Source: Comamonas phosphati
GTDB taxonomy: Bacteria; Pseudomonadota; Gammaproteobacteria; Burkholderiales; Burkholderiaceae_C
Length of the DNA stretch: 50,305 bases
NCBI RefSeq assembly: GCF_014637085.1
Contig: NZ_BMEU01000026.1
Span: 1 to 50,305, forward strand
Reading direction: 5' to 3'
This document shows positions 42,686 to 50,305 of the stretch, piece after piece (positions within the stretch are counted from its first letter, which is position 1; every line of letters starts with the position of its first letter). The position numbers were made by a program, and so were the translations under genes. A model generated the notes under the pieces. It did not search any database and was not told where the DNA came from. It was given only the letters and a program-made list of their open reading frames with translations.

Positions 42686-44002
42686 TCAATGAGACTTGCC
42701 CTGGGTTTCATCGCCGCGGCCGCTCAGGTCGAGCAGCGCGTAGAGGATGATGGCGCCGAAGGTGGCCGTGCCTATGCCGCCGAGTTTGAATTCGCCGAAG
42801 GTCAGCGTGAAGTCGCCCGTGCCCAGGATCAGCGTGATGGCGGCCACGATGAGGTTCTTGTTCTGCGAGAAATCCACGCGGTTGTCGACCCAGATCTTGG
42901 CGCCGGCCACGGCGATCAGGCCGAAGACCACGATGGATACGCCGCCCATGACGGGCAGCGGAATGGCCTGGATCAGCGCACCGAACTTGGGCGAGAAGCC
43001 CAGCAGCAGGGCCAGGATGGCCGCGCACATGAAGACGGCGGTGGAGTAGATGCGCGTGGCGGCCATGACGCCGATGTTTTCGGCATAGGTGGTCACGCCC
43101 GTGCCGCCCACGCCGCCCGAGACCATGGTGGCCACGCCGTCGCCTAGGAAGGCGCGGCCCATGTAGCGGTCCAGGTCCTTGCCGGTCATGGCCGTCACGG
43201 CCTTGATGTGGCCCAGGTTCTCGGCCACCAGCACGATGACCACGGGCACGATCAGCACCATGGCATGGGCGTCGAACACCGGCGCATGGAAGCTGGGGAT
43301 GCCGAACCATGCGGCATTGGCCACGCCCGTCAGGTCCAGGGGCTTGCCCAGGCCGAGCACATTGGTGAACAGCCCGTAGAGCAGGCTGGCCACGATCAGG
43401 CCCACGAGGATCAGCAGCCGCTGCACCATGCCGCGCGCGAACACGGCCACCAGGCCCACGCTCACGAAGGTCATGGCCTGCATCCAGGACTCGAAGTTGT
43501 TGGCCGCCATGTTCTTGACCGGGATGGCCGCCAGGTTCAGGCCGATCACGGCCACTACGGCGCCCGTGACCACGGGCGGCATGAAGCGCTCTATCCAGCG
43601 CGTGCCTGTGGCCTGCACCAGCAGGCCCACCAGAGCGTAGACGGCACCGCAGGCGACGATGCCGCCCAGGGCCAGACCGATGTTGGCATTGGCGCCCTTG
43701 CCCGTATAGCCCGTCACGGCGATCACCACGCTGATGAAGGCGAACGAGGAGCCCAGGTAGCTGGGCACCTTGCCGCCCGTGATGAGGAAGAAGATCAGCG
43801 TGCCGATGCCGCTCATGAACACGGCCAGGTTGGGGTCGAACCCCATCAGGATGGGCGCCAGCACGGTGGAGCCGAACATGGCGATCACGTGCTGCACGCC
43901 CATGAGTCCGGTCTGCGGCCAGGGCAGGCGCTCATCGGGGCCGATCACCCCGCCCGATTGCAAGACCTCGGCGGGCCGCTGCGTCCAATGGAAAAGGCCC
44001 AT
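42686..44002 (-). CDS. NCS2-family nucleobase permease (uracil permease type)
   Basis: A 438-residue inner-membrane carrier with about 14 hydrophobic segments. LPWPQTGLMGVQHVIAMFGS is the N-terminal NCS2 signature with the QH motif, VLVAENLGHIKAVTAMTG carries the conserved Glu of TM8, and GGVGGTGVTTYAENIGVMAA the Gly-Thr-Glu loop of TM10. These fit UraA/RutG-type uracil or thymine carriers. AAGGAG precedes the ATG at 44002. It is a single gene ended by a terminator. Confidence 0.92.
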   Translation of the reverse strand: MGLFHWTQRPAEVLQSGGVIGPDERLPWPQTGLMGVQHVIAMFGSTVLAPILMGFDPNLAVFMSGIGTLIFFLITGGKVPSYLGSSFAFISVVIAVTGYTGKGANANIGLALGGIVACGAVYALVGLLVQATGTRWIERFMPPVVTGAVVAVIGLNLAAIPVKNMAANNFESWMQAMTFVSVGLVAVFARGMVQRLLILVGLIVASLLYGLFTNVLGLGKPLDLTGVANAAWFGIPSFHAPVFDAHAMVLIVPVVIVLVAENLGHIKAVTAMTGKDLDRYMGRAFLGDGVATMVSGGVGGTGVTTYAENIGVMAATRIYSTAVFMCAAILALLLGFSPKFGALIQAIPLPVMGGVSIVVFGLIAVAGAKIWVDNRVDFSQNKNLIVAAITLILGTGDFTLTFGEFKLGGIGTATFGAIILYALLDLSGRGDETQGKSH

Positions 44003-44142
44003 GGAAAGTTGCTCCTTGTAAACAAATGCTGCGATGTTAGGGGCTTTTTGCACAACAGCCACGCGGCGCCTCCTTCCTACGCGCCAGCCGCACAGGCGCC
44101 GGTAGAGTGGGACGTCTCTCCAACCAAGCAAAGGACCAGACC

Positions 44143-44382
44143 ATGCGCGTGGACATCTACCGCCGGGCGGAGGCCCAGGACCGGTATTCGCATCTGGTCG
44201 TACCCGAGGGGTACGCCATTCCCGGGGAAGCGATCAACACCGATTGGGAGAGCGAACGGCGTGGCCAGGATCTGGACGAAACGGCCAGCCAATGGCCGCA
44301 GTTCGGCATTTCCGAGCCGGGCCGGCAGTTGCGGGACAAGGGCTATGCGATCACCAGCGTGGATTGCCAGACCGAAGCCTGA
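44143..44382 (+). CDS. Small conserved protein of unknown function (DUF6139-like)
   Basis: A 79-residue acidic protein starting MRVDIYRRAEAQDRYSHLVV and ending in DKGYAITSVDCQTEA. I recall similar short proteins in Burkholderiales, possibly under DUF6139; no function is known to me. AAGGA stands seven bases before the ATG. It is divergent from the permease gene and ends one base before the stop of the convergent LysR gene. No membrane segment or signal is visible. Confidence 0.75.
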   Translation: MRVDIYRRAEAQDRYSHLVVPEGYAIPGEAINTDWESERRGQDLDETASQWPQFGISEPGRQLRDKGYAITSVDCQTEA

Positions 44383-44383
44383 T

Positions 44384-45334
44384 TCAGGTATGAGCGCTCG
44401 GATTTGAGGCAGTGAGCGGCGCGGGGTGAATGCCGGCGCATGACGTGTCCGCAAAACGCAGCACGTGTTCGGTGAAACTTGCGACCACGCGGCTGGTGCT
44501 GCCCGCCAGCCGCGCGAGTGCAATACCTACGTGAAAGCCCGGAGGGTTGTCGGTGAGAGACAGGCACTTCACGCCCGGCGGCGCCACACGCCGGGCCACG
44601 CCAGCGACCAGGCCCACTCCCAGGCCCGTAGCCACGAGGCTCAGGATGGTCTGTACCTGCATGGCTTCCTGCGCCACTCGCGGAACAAAGCCCGAGAACT
44701 GGCAGCGCATCATGGCCAATGTCGACAGACTAGGCACCTTGGCCTGGGGATACATGATGAAGGGTTCGTGTGCAGCTTCGCTCAGGGCGATGGTTTCATG
44801 GCGGGCCAGAAGGCTGTGCTCAGGTACGGCCAGCACGAAATCGTCCCTGTCCAGCGGCAGCAGCTCGAAACCCGCGGGATCTGTCACCGGGTAGCGCACT
44901 AGGCCGACGTTGAAGCGCCGCGACACCAGTCCTTCGAGGATTTCGACCGAGGTGGCCTCGGTCAGCTCCATCGTGATCTTGGGATAGTGCTGGCGCAGCG
45001 AAGGAATCAGATCCGGCAGCAGCGCATAAGTGGCAGAGCCAACGATGCCCAGGCGTATCACGCCACCCTCGCCATCGCGTGCGTCCTGTACTGCCTGGCG
45101 GCACTGATCGGCGTGGAACAACGCTCGCCTTGCATCCTGGAGCATGGCCTGGCCCGCGTCCGTGAGCTCCACGCCTGTGCTGGTGCGCTCGAACAGCGGG
45201 CTGCCCAGCTCTTCCTCCAGCTTGCGTATCGACACCGATAGCGGCGGCTGCGCCATATATAGCCGCTCGGCCGCACGGTGGAAGTTTCCCGTCTCTGCCA
45301 GAGCTATGAACTGACGCAGTTGCCGCAGGTTCAT
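44384..45334 (-). CDS. LysR-family transcriptional regulator
   Basis: A 316-residue LTTR. The HTH reads MNLRQLRQFIALAETGNFHR and AAERLYMAQPPLSVSIRKLE. The effector domain (about 92-300) resembles the CatM/BenM branch, which often senses aromatic or dicarboxylic acids. It is divergent from the Bug protein-CoA-transferase run with 112 bases between, which it probably controls. A longer in-frame start is possible but overlaps the divergent gene, so ATG 45334 is preferred. Confidence 0.92.
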   Translation of the reverse strand: MNLRQLRQFIALAETGNFHRAAERLYMAQPPLSVSIRKLEEELGSPLFERTSTGVELTDAGQAMLQDARRALFHADQCRQAVQDARDGEGGVIRLGIVGSATYALLPDLIPSLRQHYPKITMELTEATSVEILEGLVSRRFNVGLVRYPVTDPAGFELLPLDRDDFVLAVPEHSLLARHETIALSEAAHEPFIMYPQAKVPSLSTLAMMRCQFSGFVPRVAQEAMQVQTILSLVATGLGVGLVAGVARRVAPPGVKCLSLTDNPPGFHVGIALARLAGSTSRVVASFTEHVLRFADTSCAGIHPAPLTASNPSAHT

Positions 45335-45342
45335 GTGATATT

Positions 45343-45359
45343 CAAACAGTATTGGTTTG
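45343..45359. promoter_or_regulatory. Inverted repeat in the LysR/Bug divergent gap
   Basis: CAAAC and GTTTG are separated by seven bases in an A+T-rich stretch next to the LysR start. It is a candidate autoregulatory site, but short inverted repeats of this size can arise by chance. Confidence 0.3.
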
Positions 45360-45446
45360 CGGATTTTTAATATTAGACGGAATTTTCTGCGCTGAATACA
45401 TTGACTCCCAGGCCCTCTCACGGCCCATAAAAAAAGGAGACAACCC

Positions 45447-46430
45447 ATGCAACAGCGCAGAACCACGCTGGCCGCCCTGGCAGGCACCGCCCTCCTCGCT
45501 CTGGGCACGACCTTCGCGCCAGGCGTGCAAGCCCAGGATTTTCCTTCCAGGGCCATCAAGTTCGTCGTGCCCTTCGGGCCCGGCAGCGGTACCGACACCT
45601 CGGCACGCTACTTCGCCAAGAAGCTGCAGGATCTCACGGGCCAGGCGGTGGTGGTGGAGAACAAGCCCGGCGCCAACGGCTTTCTGGCCGTCAAGCAGGT
45701 GCTTTCGGCACCTGCTGACGGCTACACCGTCTTCATTGGCAGCAATTCCACATTGGCCGTGAACGCGGCGCTGTTCAAGGCCCTGCCTTATGACTCGGTT
45801 GCGGACTTTTCCCCGCTCACCATGATGATGCGCTCACCCGCCATGCTGGCCGTGGCCCCCAGCGCGCCATACCGGGACCTCAAAGGTCTGCTGGCCCACG
45901 CCAAGGCTCATCCCGGGCAGGTGAATTTTGGCGCAGGTTCGGCAGGCTATCAGCTCATGGGCGAACTGCTCAACGATACGGCCAAGATACAGACCGTGCA
46001 TGTCCCGTTCAAGGGTGCAGGCGAGGCCATGACGGCAGTTGCCAGCGGCACGGTCGATTACACCTTTGCCGAAGTCACTGCCGTGCAGGAGCTGGCCAGG
46101 GGCGGGCGCGTGAAGGTGTTTGCCGTCGCATCCGACAAGCGCGTGGGCACTTCGCCCGAAGTGCCCACATTCGCCGAGGCGGGCCTGCCAGGCCTTGAGG
46201 CCTACACATGGGTAGGCGCCATGGTCAGCCACAAGACGCCGGCGCCCGAGGCGGCGAAGCTGGCTGAGTTGTTCACCACGATATCGAAAATGGACGAAAC
46301 GCGGGTCTTCTACGAACGCCTGGGCGCAACCCCCATGACGGGTGGGCCCGAGCAGATGCGCGAGTTCCAGAAGAAGGAGATTGCGCTGTGGAAGCACATC
46401 GTCCAGCAAGCCAAGGTGCCGCTGCAATGA
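45447..46430 (+). CDS. Tripartite tricarboxylate transporter binding protein (Bug/TctC family)
   Basis: A 327-residue periplasmic binding protein. The signal peptide has RR near the start and an [17 protein letters not shown] core, cut near [25 protein letters not shown] and [19 protein letters not shown] are the Bug-family ligand-loop signatures, and [15 protein letters not shown] the second. No TctA/TctB membrane genes are nearby. GGAGAC precedes the ATG. Its stop overlaps the next gene (ATGA). Ligands in this family are mostly carboxylates. Confidence 0.93.
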   Translation: MQQRRTTLAALAGTALLALGTTFAPGVQAQDFPSRAIKFVVPFGPGSGTDTSARYFAKKLQDLTGQAVVVENKPGANGFLAVKQVLSAPADGYTVFIGSNSTLAVNAALFKALPYDSVADFSPLTMMMRSPAMLAVAPSAPYRDLKGLLAHAKAHPGQVNFGAGSAGYQLMGELLNDTAKIQTVHVPFKGAGEAMTAVASGTVDYTFAEVTAVQELARGGRVKVFAVASDKRVGTSPEVPTFAEAGLPGLEAYTWVGAMVSHKTPAPEAAKLAELFTTISKMDETRVFYERLGATPMTGGPEQMREFQKKEIALWKHIVQQAKVPLQ

Positions 46431-47455
46431 ATTCACATGCTGCCAGTCCAATGGGCGCGCTTTCCCGCGTGAAAGTGCTTGACCTCTCACGTGTGCTCGC
46501 GGGCCCCAGGGCCACCCAGACACTGGGCGACCTGGGCGCCGATGTTGTCAAGATCGAGCGCCCCGGCTCGGGTGACGACACGCGCGCCTGGGGCCCGCCC
46601 TCCGTGCTGGACGGCGAGGGTCGCTCTACGGGCGAGTCGGCCTATTACATGTGTGCCAACCGCAACAAGCGCTCCATCTCCATCGATTTCACGCGTGCAG
46701 AAGACCAGGCTCTGGTGTGCGAGCTGGCACAGCAAAGCGATGTGCTGATCGAGAATTTCAAGACCGGGGGGCTGGCAGCTTATGGCTTGGATTACGCCAT
46801 CCTCGCCGCGCTGCGGGCGCGCGAGCACACGGTTCGGGGCCAGCATATCGATCTGGCGCTGCTCCACGTGCAGGTAGCGTGACTGGTCAACCAGGGTATG
46901 GACTATCTCTACGGCGGACAATCGCTGCGGCGCATGGGCAACGCGCACCCCAACACCTTGCCGAACCAGGCCTTTCCGACAGCCGATGGGTACATGATTC
47001 TTGCCATCGGCAACGATGGGCAGTTCGCCCGCTTTTGCCATGCGGCGGACCGCCCTGAATGGGACCAGGACGAGCGCTTCGCTACCAACGCCGCGCGACT
47101 GGCGCACCGCGACGTGTTGATCCCGCTGCTGCGCGAGATTACGGCGCAGCGCGGTACGCACGAATGGATTGCTCTGCTGGAGCAGCATGCCGTGCCCTGC
47201 GGCCCCATCAATACCGTGGCCGACGTGTTCGCCGACGAGCAGGTGCGTGCGCGCGGCATGCAGATCGCCATGGAGCATTCGCTGGCCGGTAGCGTGCCGC
47301 TTGTGGCGAGTCCCATGCGCCTGTCGGACACGCCGGTGCAGTACAGCGAAGCACCGCCGCAGCTCGGCCAGCATACGCGGGCGGTGCTGTGCGAGCGGCT
47401 GGGCCATGCGCAAGAGGCCGTCGAAGGGCCCCGGCGCAAAGGAGTTCTGGCATGA
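46427..47455 (+). pseudogene. Family III (CaiB/BaiF) CoA-transferase, decayed
   Basis: The N-terminal part is typical ([37 protein letters not shown]). After the AYGLDY segment (about base 46797) the text jumps to [10 protein letters not shown], so about 70 residues normally present here, including the usual NPRLIY...GYD block, are missing in frame. The motif usually read as LALLDVQVA has His (CAC, 46865-46867) where the catalytic Asp is expected. A TGA at 46880-46882 then interrupts the frame; relatives usually have Cys (TGC) there. The same frame continues intact to 47455 (MDYLYGG and onward). With three lesions it is almost certainly non-functional. The next CoA-transferase gene overlaps its stop. 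Confidence 0.88.
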
Positions 47456-48636
47456 AGGAGTGGGACGAAGGTCCGCTGGCGGGTATCCGCGTGCTGGACC
47501 TGTCCAGCGTGGTGTTCGGCCCGCTGGCCAGCCAGGTGCTGGCCGACTACGGCGCCGAGGTCATCAAGATCGAGCCACCGGGCGGCGACTCCACACGCCA
47601 CACCGGCCCAGCCGTGGAGCCGGGCATGGCGGCCGTGTTCCTGGGCTGCAACCGCAGCAAGAAAAGCGTGGTGCTGGACTTGAAGCAGCCTGCCGCACAG
47701 GCCGCGCTGCAGACGTTGATCGCCACGGCCGACGTGTTCATGCACAGCATGCGGCCGCAAAAGCTCTCCAAGCTGGGACTGGACCCGGACAGCCTGTGCG
47801 TGCGCCATCCGCGCCTCATCTACGCGGGCCTGCACGGCTTTGGCGAGGACGGGCCTTATGCGGGCATGCCCGCCTACGACGACGTGATCCAGGGCATGAG
47901 CGGCCTGGCCGACCTGATGCGGCGCCAGACTGACGAGGTACGTTACCTGCCCACGATCGCCGCCGACAAGACCTGCGCCCTGGTGGCAGCACACGCCATC
48001 CTCGCGGCACTGCTGCGGCGCGAGCGCAAGGGCCGGGGCGGCTTCGTCGAGATCCCGATGTTCGAGGCCATGGTGGGCTTCAATCTCGTCGAGCATTTCT
48101 ATGGCATGCATTTCACGCCGCCGCAAAGCGGCGCGGGCTATCCGCGCGTGATGGCGCCGTGGCGCAAGCCCTACAAAACGCTGGACGGCCACGTCTGCAT
48201 GATGCCCTACACCGACGCGCACTGGCGCCGCTTCTTCGAGGCCGTGGGCGAGCCTGAACTGGCGCGGGATGGGCGCTTCGCCAACCAGGCCAGCCGCACG
48301 CGCCACATCGCCGAGCTGCTTGAAATCCTGAGCCGCCACGTCGAGAAGCACGGCACGCGGCACTGGCTGCAGACCTGCGAGCGGCTGGAGATTCCCGCCG
48401 CTTCCGTGGCGCGCATGGACGACCTGCCGCAGGACCCGCACCTCGCGGCCACGGGCTTTTTTGCCAGCGTGAACGACCCCGTCATGGGTGAGGTGCGCTT
48501 TCCCCGTCCCCCTGTGCGCATGGACGGCGCACAGGCCTCCATCTCCATGCCGCCGCGCCTGGGCCAGCACACGCACGAACTGTTGAGTGAAGTGGGCTTG
48601 AGCGACGCGGATATTACCGAACTGTGGGCATCATGA
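47452..48636 (+). CDS. Family III (CaiB/BaiF) CoA-transferase
   Basis: A 394-residue enzyme that moves CoA between carboxylic acids. The N-terminus GIRVLDLSSVVFGPLASQVL, GAEVIKIEPPGGDSTRH and GCNRSKKSVVLDLK are standard. HPRLIYAGLHGFGEDGPYAG and the YDDVIQGMSGL segment are present, unlike in the upstream pseudogene. The catalytic position carries Glu in EIPMFEAMVGF instead of Asp, a variant seen in part of this family. ATGA overlaps occur with both neighbours, implying one operon with the MaoC gene. Confidence 0.92.
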   Translation: MKEWDEGPLAGIRVLDLSSVVFGPLASQVLADYGAEVIKIEPPGGDSTRHTGPAVEPGMAAVFLGCNRSKKSVVLDLKQPAAQAALQTLIATADVFMHSMRPQKLSKLGLDPDSLCVRHPRLIYAGLHGFGEDGPYAGMPAYDDVIQGMSGLADLMRRQTDEVRYLPTIAADKTCALVAAHAILAALLRRERKGRGGFVEIPMFEAMVGFNLVEHFYGMHFTPPQSGAGYPRVMAPWRKPYKTLDGHVCMMPYTDAHWRRFFEAVGEPELARDGRFANQASRTRHIAELLEILSRHVEKHGTRHWLQTCERLEIPAASVARMDDLPQDPHLAATGFFASVNDPVMGEVRFPRPPVRMDGAQASISMPPRLGQHTHELLSEVGLSDADITELWAS

Positions 48637-49196
48637 ACATGACAAACGACATTCCCCGCATGGGCCAGGGCCTGTACTGGCAGGACCTGACGGTCGGCCA
48701 GCGCTGGCGCACCTTTCGCCGCACCATCACCGAGACCGATCTGGTCAATTTCATCAACACCACCGGCATGCTCGAAGCCATCTTCATCGAGGACGGCTAC
48801 GAGGGCGGCGCCATCCAGGGCCGGCCGGTGCCGGGCGTGCTGACCTACACGCTGATCGAGGGCTTCATCCTGCAAAGCATGATCCAGGGCACGGGTCTGG
48901 CCATGCTGGAACTGCACCAGAAAATTCTCGCGCCCGTGCTCGTGGGCGACAGCATCGACGCGGTGGTGGAGGTGACCGGGGTGCGTCCCACATCCAAGGG
49001 CAACCGCGCGGTCGTCACCTCGCGCATCGAAATCTTCAACCAGCGCCGCGAGCCGGTGATGGTGTACACAGCCACGCGCCTGCTCGCGGGGTTGCCTGCG
49101 ACATGGACGATAGCTGCTAGCGCCCTTGGGGCAAGCGCTAGAGATCAATTTGATGACAAACACAGGAGACAAGACCATGACCGTGAAACTCTCTAG
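48633..49196 (+). CDS. MaoC-like (R)-hydratase/hotdog protein with altered C-terminus
   Basis: A 187-residue protein. The core is a MaoC hotdog domain: WQDLTVGQRWRTFRRTITET is followed by DLVNFINTTGM, then PGVLTYTLIEGF and the VGDSIDAVVEVTGVRPTSKG strand region. The domain normally ends at about residue 150 (YTATRLLAG). The last 30 or so residues are hydrophilic, unrelated to the family, and run through a hairpin repeat into the next gene, overlapping it by 20 bases. The native stop may have been lost. It would hydrate an enoyl-CoA made by the acyl-CoA dehydrogenase and CoA-transferase. Confidence 0.83.
   Translation: MNMTNDIPRMGQGLYWQDLTVGQRWRTFRRTITETDLVNFINTTGMLEAIFIEDGYEGGAIQGRPVPGVLTYTLIEGFILQSMIQGTGLAMLELHQKILAPVLVGDSIDAVVEVTGVRPTSKGNRAVVTSRIEIFNQRREPVMVYTATRLLAGLPATWTIAASALGASARDQFDDKHRRQDHDRETL
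49111..49156. repeat. Hairpin repeat-like element between MaoC core and second Bug gene
   Basis: TAGCTGCTAGCGC is followed by GCGCTAGAGATCAATTTGAT; CTAGCGC and GCGCTAG pair as a perfect 7-bp stem. I recall TAGC...GCGCTAGAG...CAATTTGA elements between genes in Comamonadaceae. It forms the tail of the MaoC frame. Confidence 0.5.
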
Positions 49197-50148
49197 GCGC
49201 CTGGCCGTGCTCGCGGCCGCAAGCCTGCTGGCGGCAGCCGCGCATGCCGGCGATTGGCCCGACAAGCCCATCACCCTGGTGGTGCCCTTCCCGCCCGGCG
49301 GCCCTACCGACATGGTGGCGCGCGTGCTGGCGCAAAGCGTGGGCGAACAGCTTGGCCAGCCGGTAGTGGTGGACAACAGGCCCGGTGCCAACGGCAACAT
49401 CGGCAACGCCTTCGTCGCCAAGGCCGCGCCGGACGGCTACACCGTCCTCTACAACACCTCGTCCCTGACACTGAGTCCCGCGCTCTACAAAAAGCTGAGC
49501 TACGACGTGCGCAAGGACCTGGTGCCAGTGGCACTCACGGCGGTTGTACCGCTGGGCCTGGTGGTCAATCCAGCGCTGCCCGTCAAGACCGTGGCCGAAC
49601 TGGTGGACTATGCCAGGAAGAATCCCGGCAGGCTCTCGTATGGTTCCGCGGGCAACGGCAACGTCACGCACCTGGCGGCACTTCAGGTGGTACAGCACTT
49701 CGGCATACAGGCCACTCATGTCCCCTACAAAGGCAGCGCTCCGGCCGACGTGGATCTGGTGGCGGGCCAGATCCAATTCATGACCGACACCATCAATTCG
49801 GTCGCGCCCTTCATCAAGGACGGCAAGCTGCGCCTGCTGGCTGTGTCCACTGGCAAACGGATCCCGAATTTCCCGCAGGCTCCTGCGCTGGCGGAAAGCG
49901 GGATGGCCGGTTTCGAGGCCGGAGCCTGGCAGGGCGTGATGGTGCCGGCCAAGACACCGCAGCCCGTGATTGCGCGCCTCAACCAGGCTTTTGCCCAAGC
50001 GCTCAAGGATCCGGCAGTGCTCGAAAAGCTGCGCCTGCAGGGCACCGAACCGCTGGGATCGAGCCCCGCGGAATATGGCGCCTATATCGACAAGGAGTTG
50101 GCGCGCTGGGCGTCGGTGGTCAAAAGCACCGGCGTATCGCTGGATTGA
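49177..50148 (+). CDS. Tripartite tricarboxylate transporter binding protein (Bug/TctC family)
   Basis: A 323-residue periplasmic binding protein. Signal peptide MTVKLSRRLAVLAAASLLAA ends near AHA-GD. WPDKPITLVVPFPPGGPTDM, VVVDNRPGANGNIGNAFVAK and THVPYKGSAPADVDLVAG are the Bug signatures. It is the second such protein in this run and again lacks TctA/B partners. AGGAGAC precedes the ATG. Confidence 0.94.
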   Translation: MTVKLSRRLAVLAAASLLAAAAHAGDWPDKPITLVVPFPPGGPTDMVARVLAQSVGEQLGQPVVVDNRPGANGNIGNAFVAKAAPDGYTVLYNTSSLTLSPALYKKLSYDVRKDLVPVALTAVVPLGLVVNPALPVKTVAELVDYARKNPGRLSYGSAGNGNVTHLAALQVVQHFGIQATHVPYKGSAPADVDLVAGQIQFMTDTINSVAPFIKDGKLRLLAVSTGKRIPNFPQAPALAESGMAGFEAGAWQGVMVPAKTPQPVIARLNQAFAQALKDPAVLEKLRLQGTEPLGSSPAEYGAYIDKELARWASVVKSTGVSLD

Positions 50149-50165
50149 AGGAGTTGGGAGCGACC

Positions 50166-50305
50166 ATGTCGGTTCTGAATTCACTCGCGCTCACGCGCAT
50201 TCCGCCCGAGGATGAAGCCCTGCGCGCCGAAGTACGCGCCTTCCTCACCGCTGCCGTGAAGGAGCTGCCCGCCCACGTGCGTGCGCGCTCCTGGGGCGGC
50301 TACAG
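50166..50305 (+). CDS. Acyl-CoA dehydrogenase, N-terminal fragment
   Basis: The first 46 codons are in the window; the rest lies to the right. SVLNSLALTRIPPEDEALRA followed by EVRAFLTAAVKELP resembles the N-terminal helical domain of acyl-CoA dehydrogenases. AAGGAG stands about 14 bases before the ATG, and GGGAG about 4. It would supply the alpha,beta-dehydrogenation step for this CoA-transferase/MaoC run. Confidence 0.75.
   Translation, partial: MSVLNSLALTRIPPEDEALRAEVRAFLTAAVKELPAHVRARSWGGY

Noticed and set aside
40729-42750. Long plus-strand frame opposite the CoA hydrolase gene
   Set aside because: The opposite strand encodes a complete CoA-transferase with its motifs. The plus-strand product is low in information and includes translated repeats.

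Overview
The window is about 50 kb of high-G+C DNA that reads as the chromosome of a betaproteobacterium of the family Comamonadaceae (Delftia/Comamonas/Acidovorax type). This rests on the mnmG-rsmG-parA-parB order, a complete aerobic benzoyl-CoA ('box') pathway, many Bug/TctC-type binding proteins, and G+C-rich intergenic repeats of a kind I associate with this family. The mnmG-rsmG-par block and six parS-like sites place the left end close to the replication origin. No rRNA, tRNA, CRISPR array, prophage or insertion sequence was found, and no gene-free stretch exceeds 300 bases.

Left part (1-12.1 kb, origin-proximal): start of a thiolase, a copper pair (copZ-like chaperone and cueR) with a MerR-type promoter, a chemotaxis receptor, an old yellow enzyme, a beta-class GST, an FMN reductase, then mnmG, rsmG, parA, a small serine hydrolase, parB and a membrane-anchored methyltransferase. 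parS-like sites (consensus TGTTTCACGTGAAACA) lie at 257, 3237, 5898, 7565 (perfect, inside mnmG), 8673 and 9738. parA carries an apparent 29-base deletion that shifts the frame and removes its conserved Asp-rich motif. It is either a pseudogene or an assembly error.

Middle part (12.1-24.7 kb): an AraC regulator divergent from an MFS carrier, a secreted M20 peptidase, a class II aldolase, a D-lactate-dehydrogenase-like flavoprotein, an EF-hand protein, a PduO-type cobalamin adenosyltransferase, and a probable D-amino-acid unit (LysR regulator, DadA-like oxidoreductase, GltI-like binding protein, Asp/Glu racemase).

Box region (24.2-40.4 kb): MarR regulator, then boxC-boxB-boxA on the minus strand. 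The regulator boxR overlaps a tiny Cys-rich gene. Divergent from boxR is a plus-strand run: DUF4863 gene, boxD, benzoate-CoA ligase, alpha/beta hydrolase and a five-gene branched-chain-type ABC transporter. Together these would import benzoate, activate it to benzoyl-CoA, epoxidise it (BoxAB), open the ring (BoxC) and oxidise the semialdehyde (BoxD). Three copies of a TGCA-bounded motif sit in the boxC and boxD promoter regions and are good candidates for BoxR operators.

Right part (40.4-50.3 kb): a PaaI-like thioesterase, an acetyl-CoA hydrolase/CoA-transferase, an NCS2 nucleobase permease, a small conserved protein, and a LysR-controlled run of Bug protein, broken family III CoA-transferase, intact CoA-transferase, MaoC-like hydratase, second Bug protein and start of an acyl-CoA dehydrogenase.

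Ten copies of an 65-110 base intergenic repeat (family A) lie just downstream of genes, always in the same orientation relative to the gene they follow. Five of them supply that gene's TGA stop codon, and one is read into the N-terminus of LivF. A second repeat type (family B) occurs twice.
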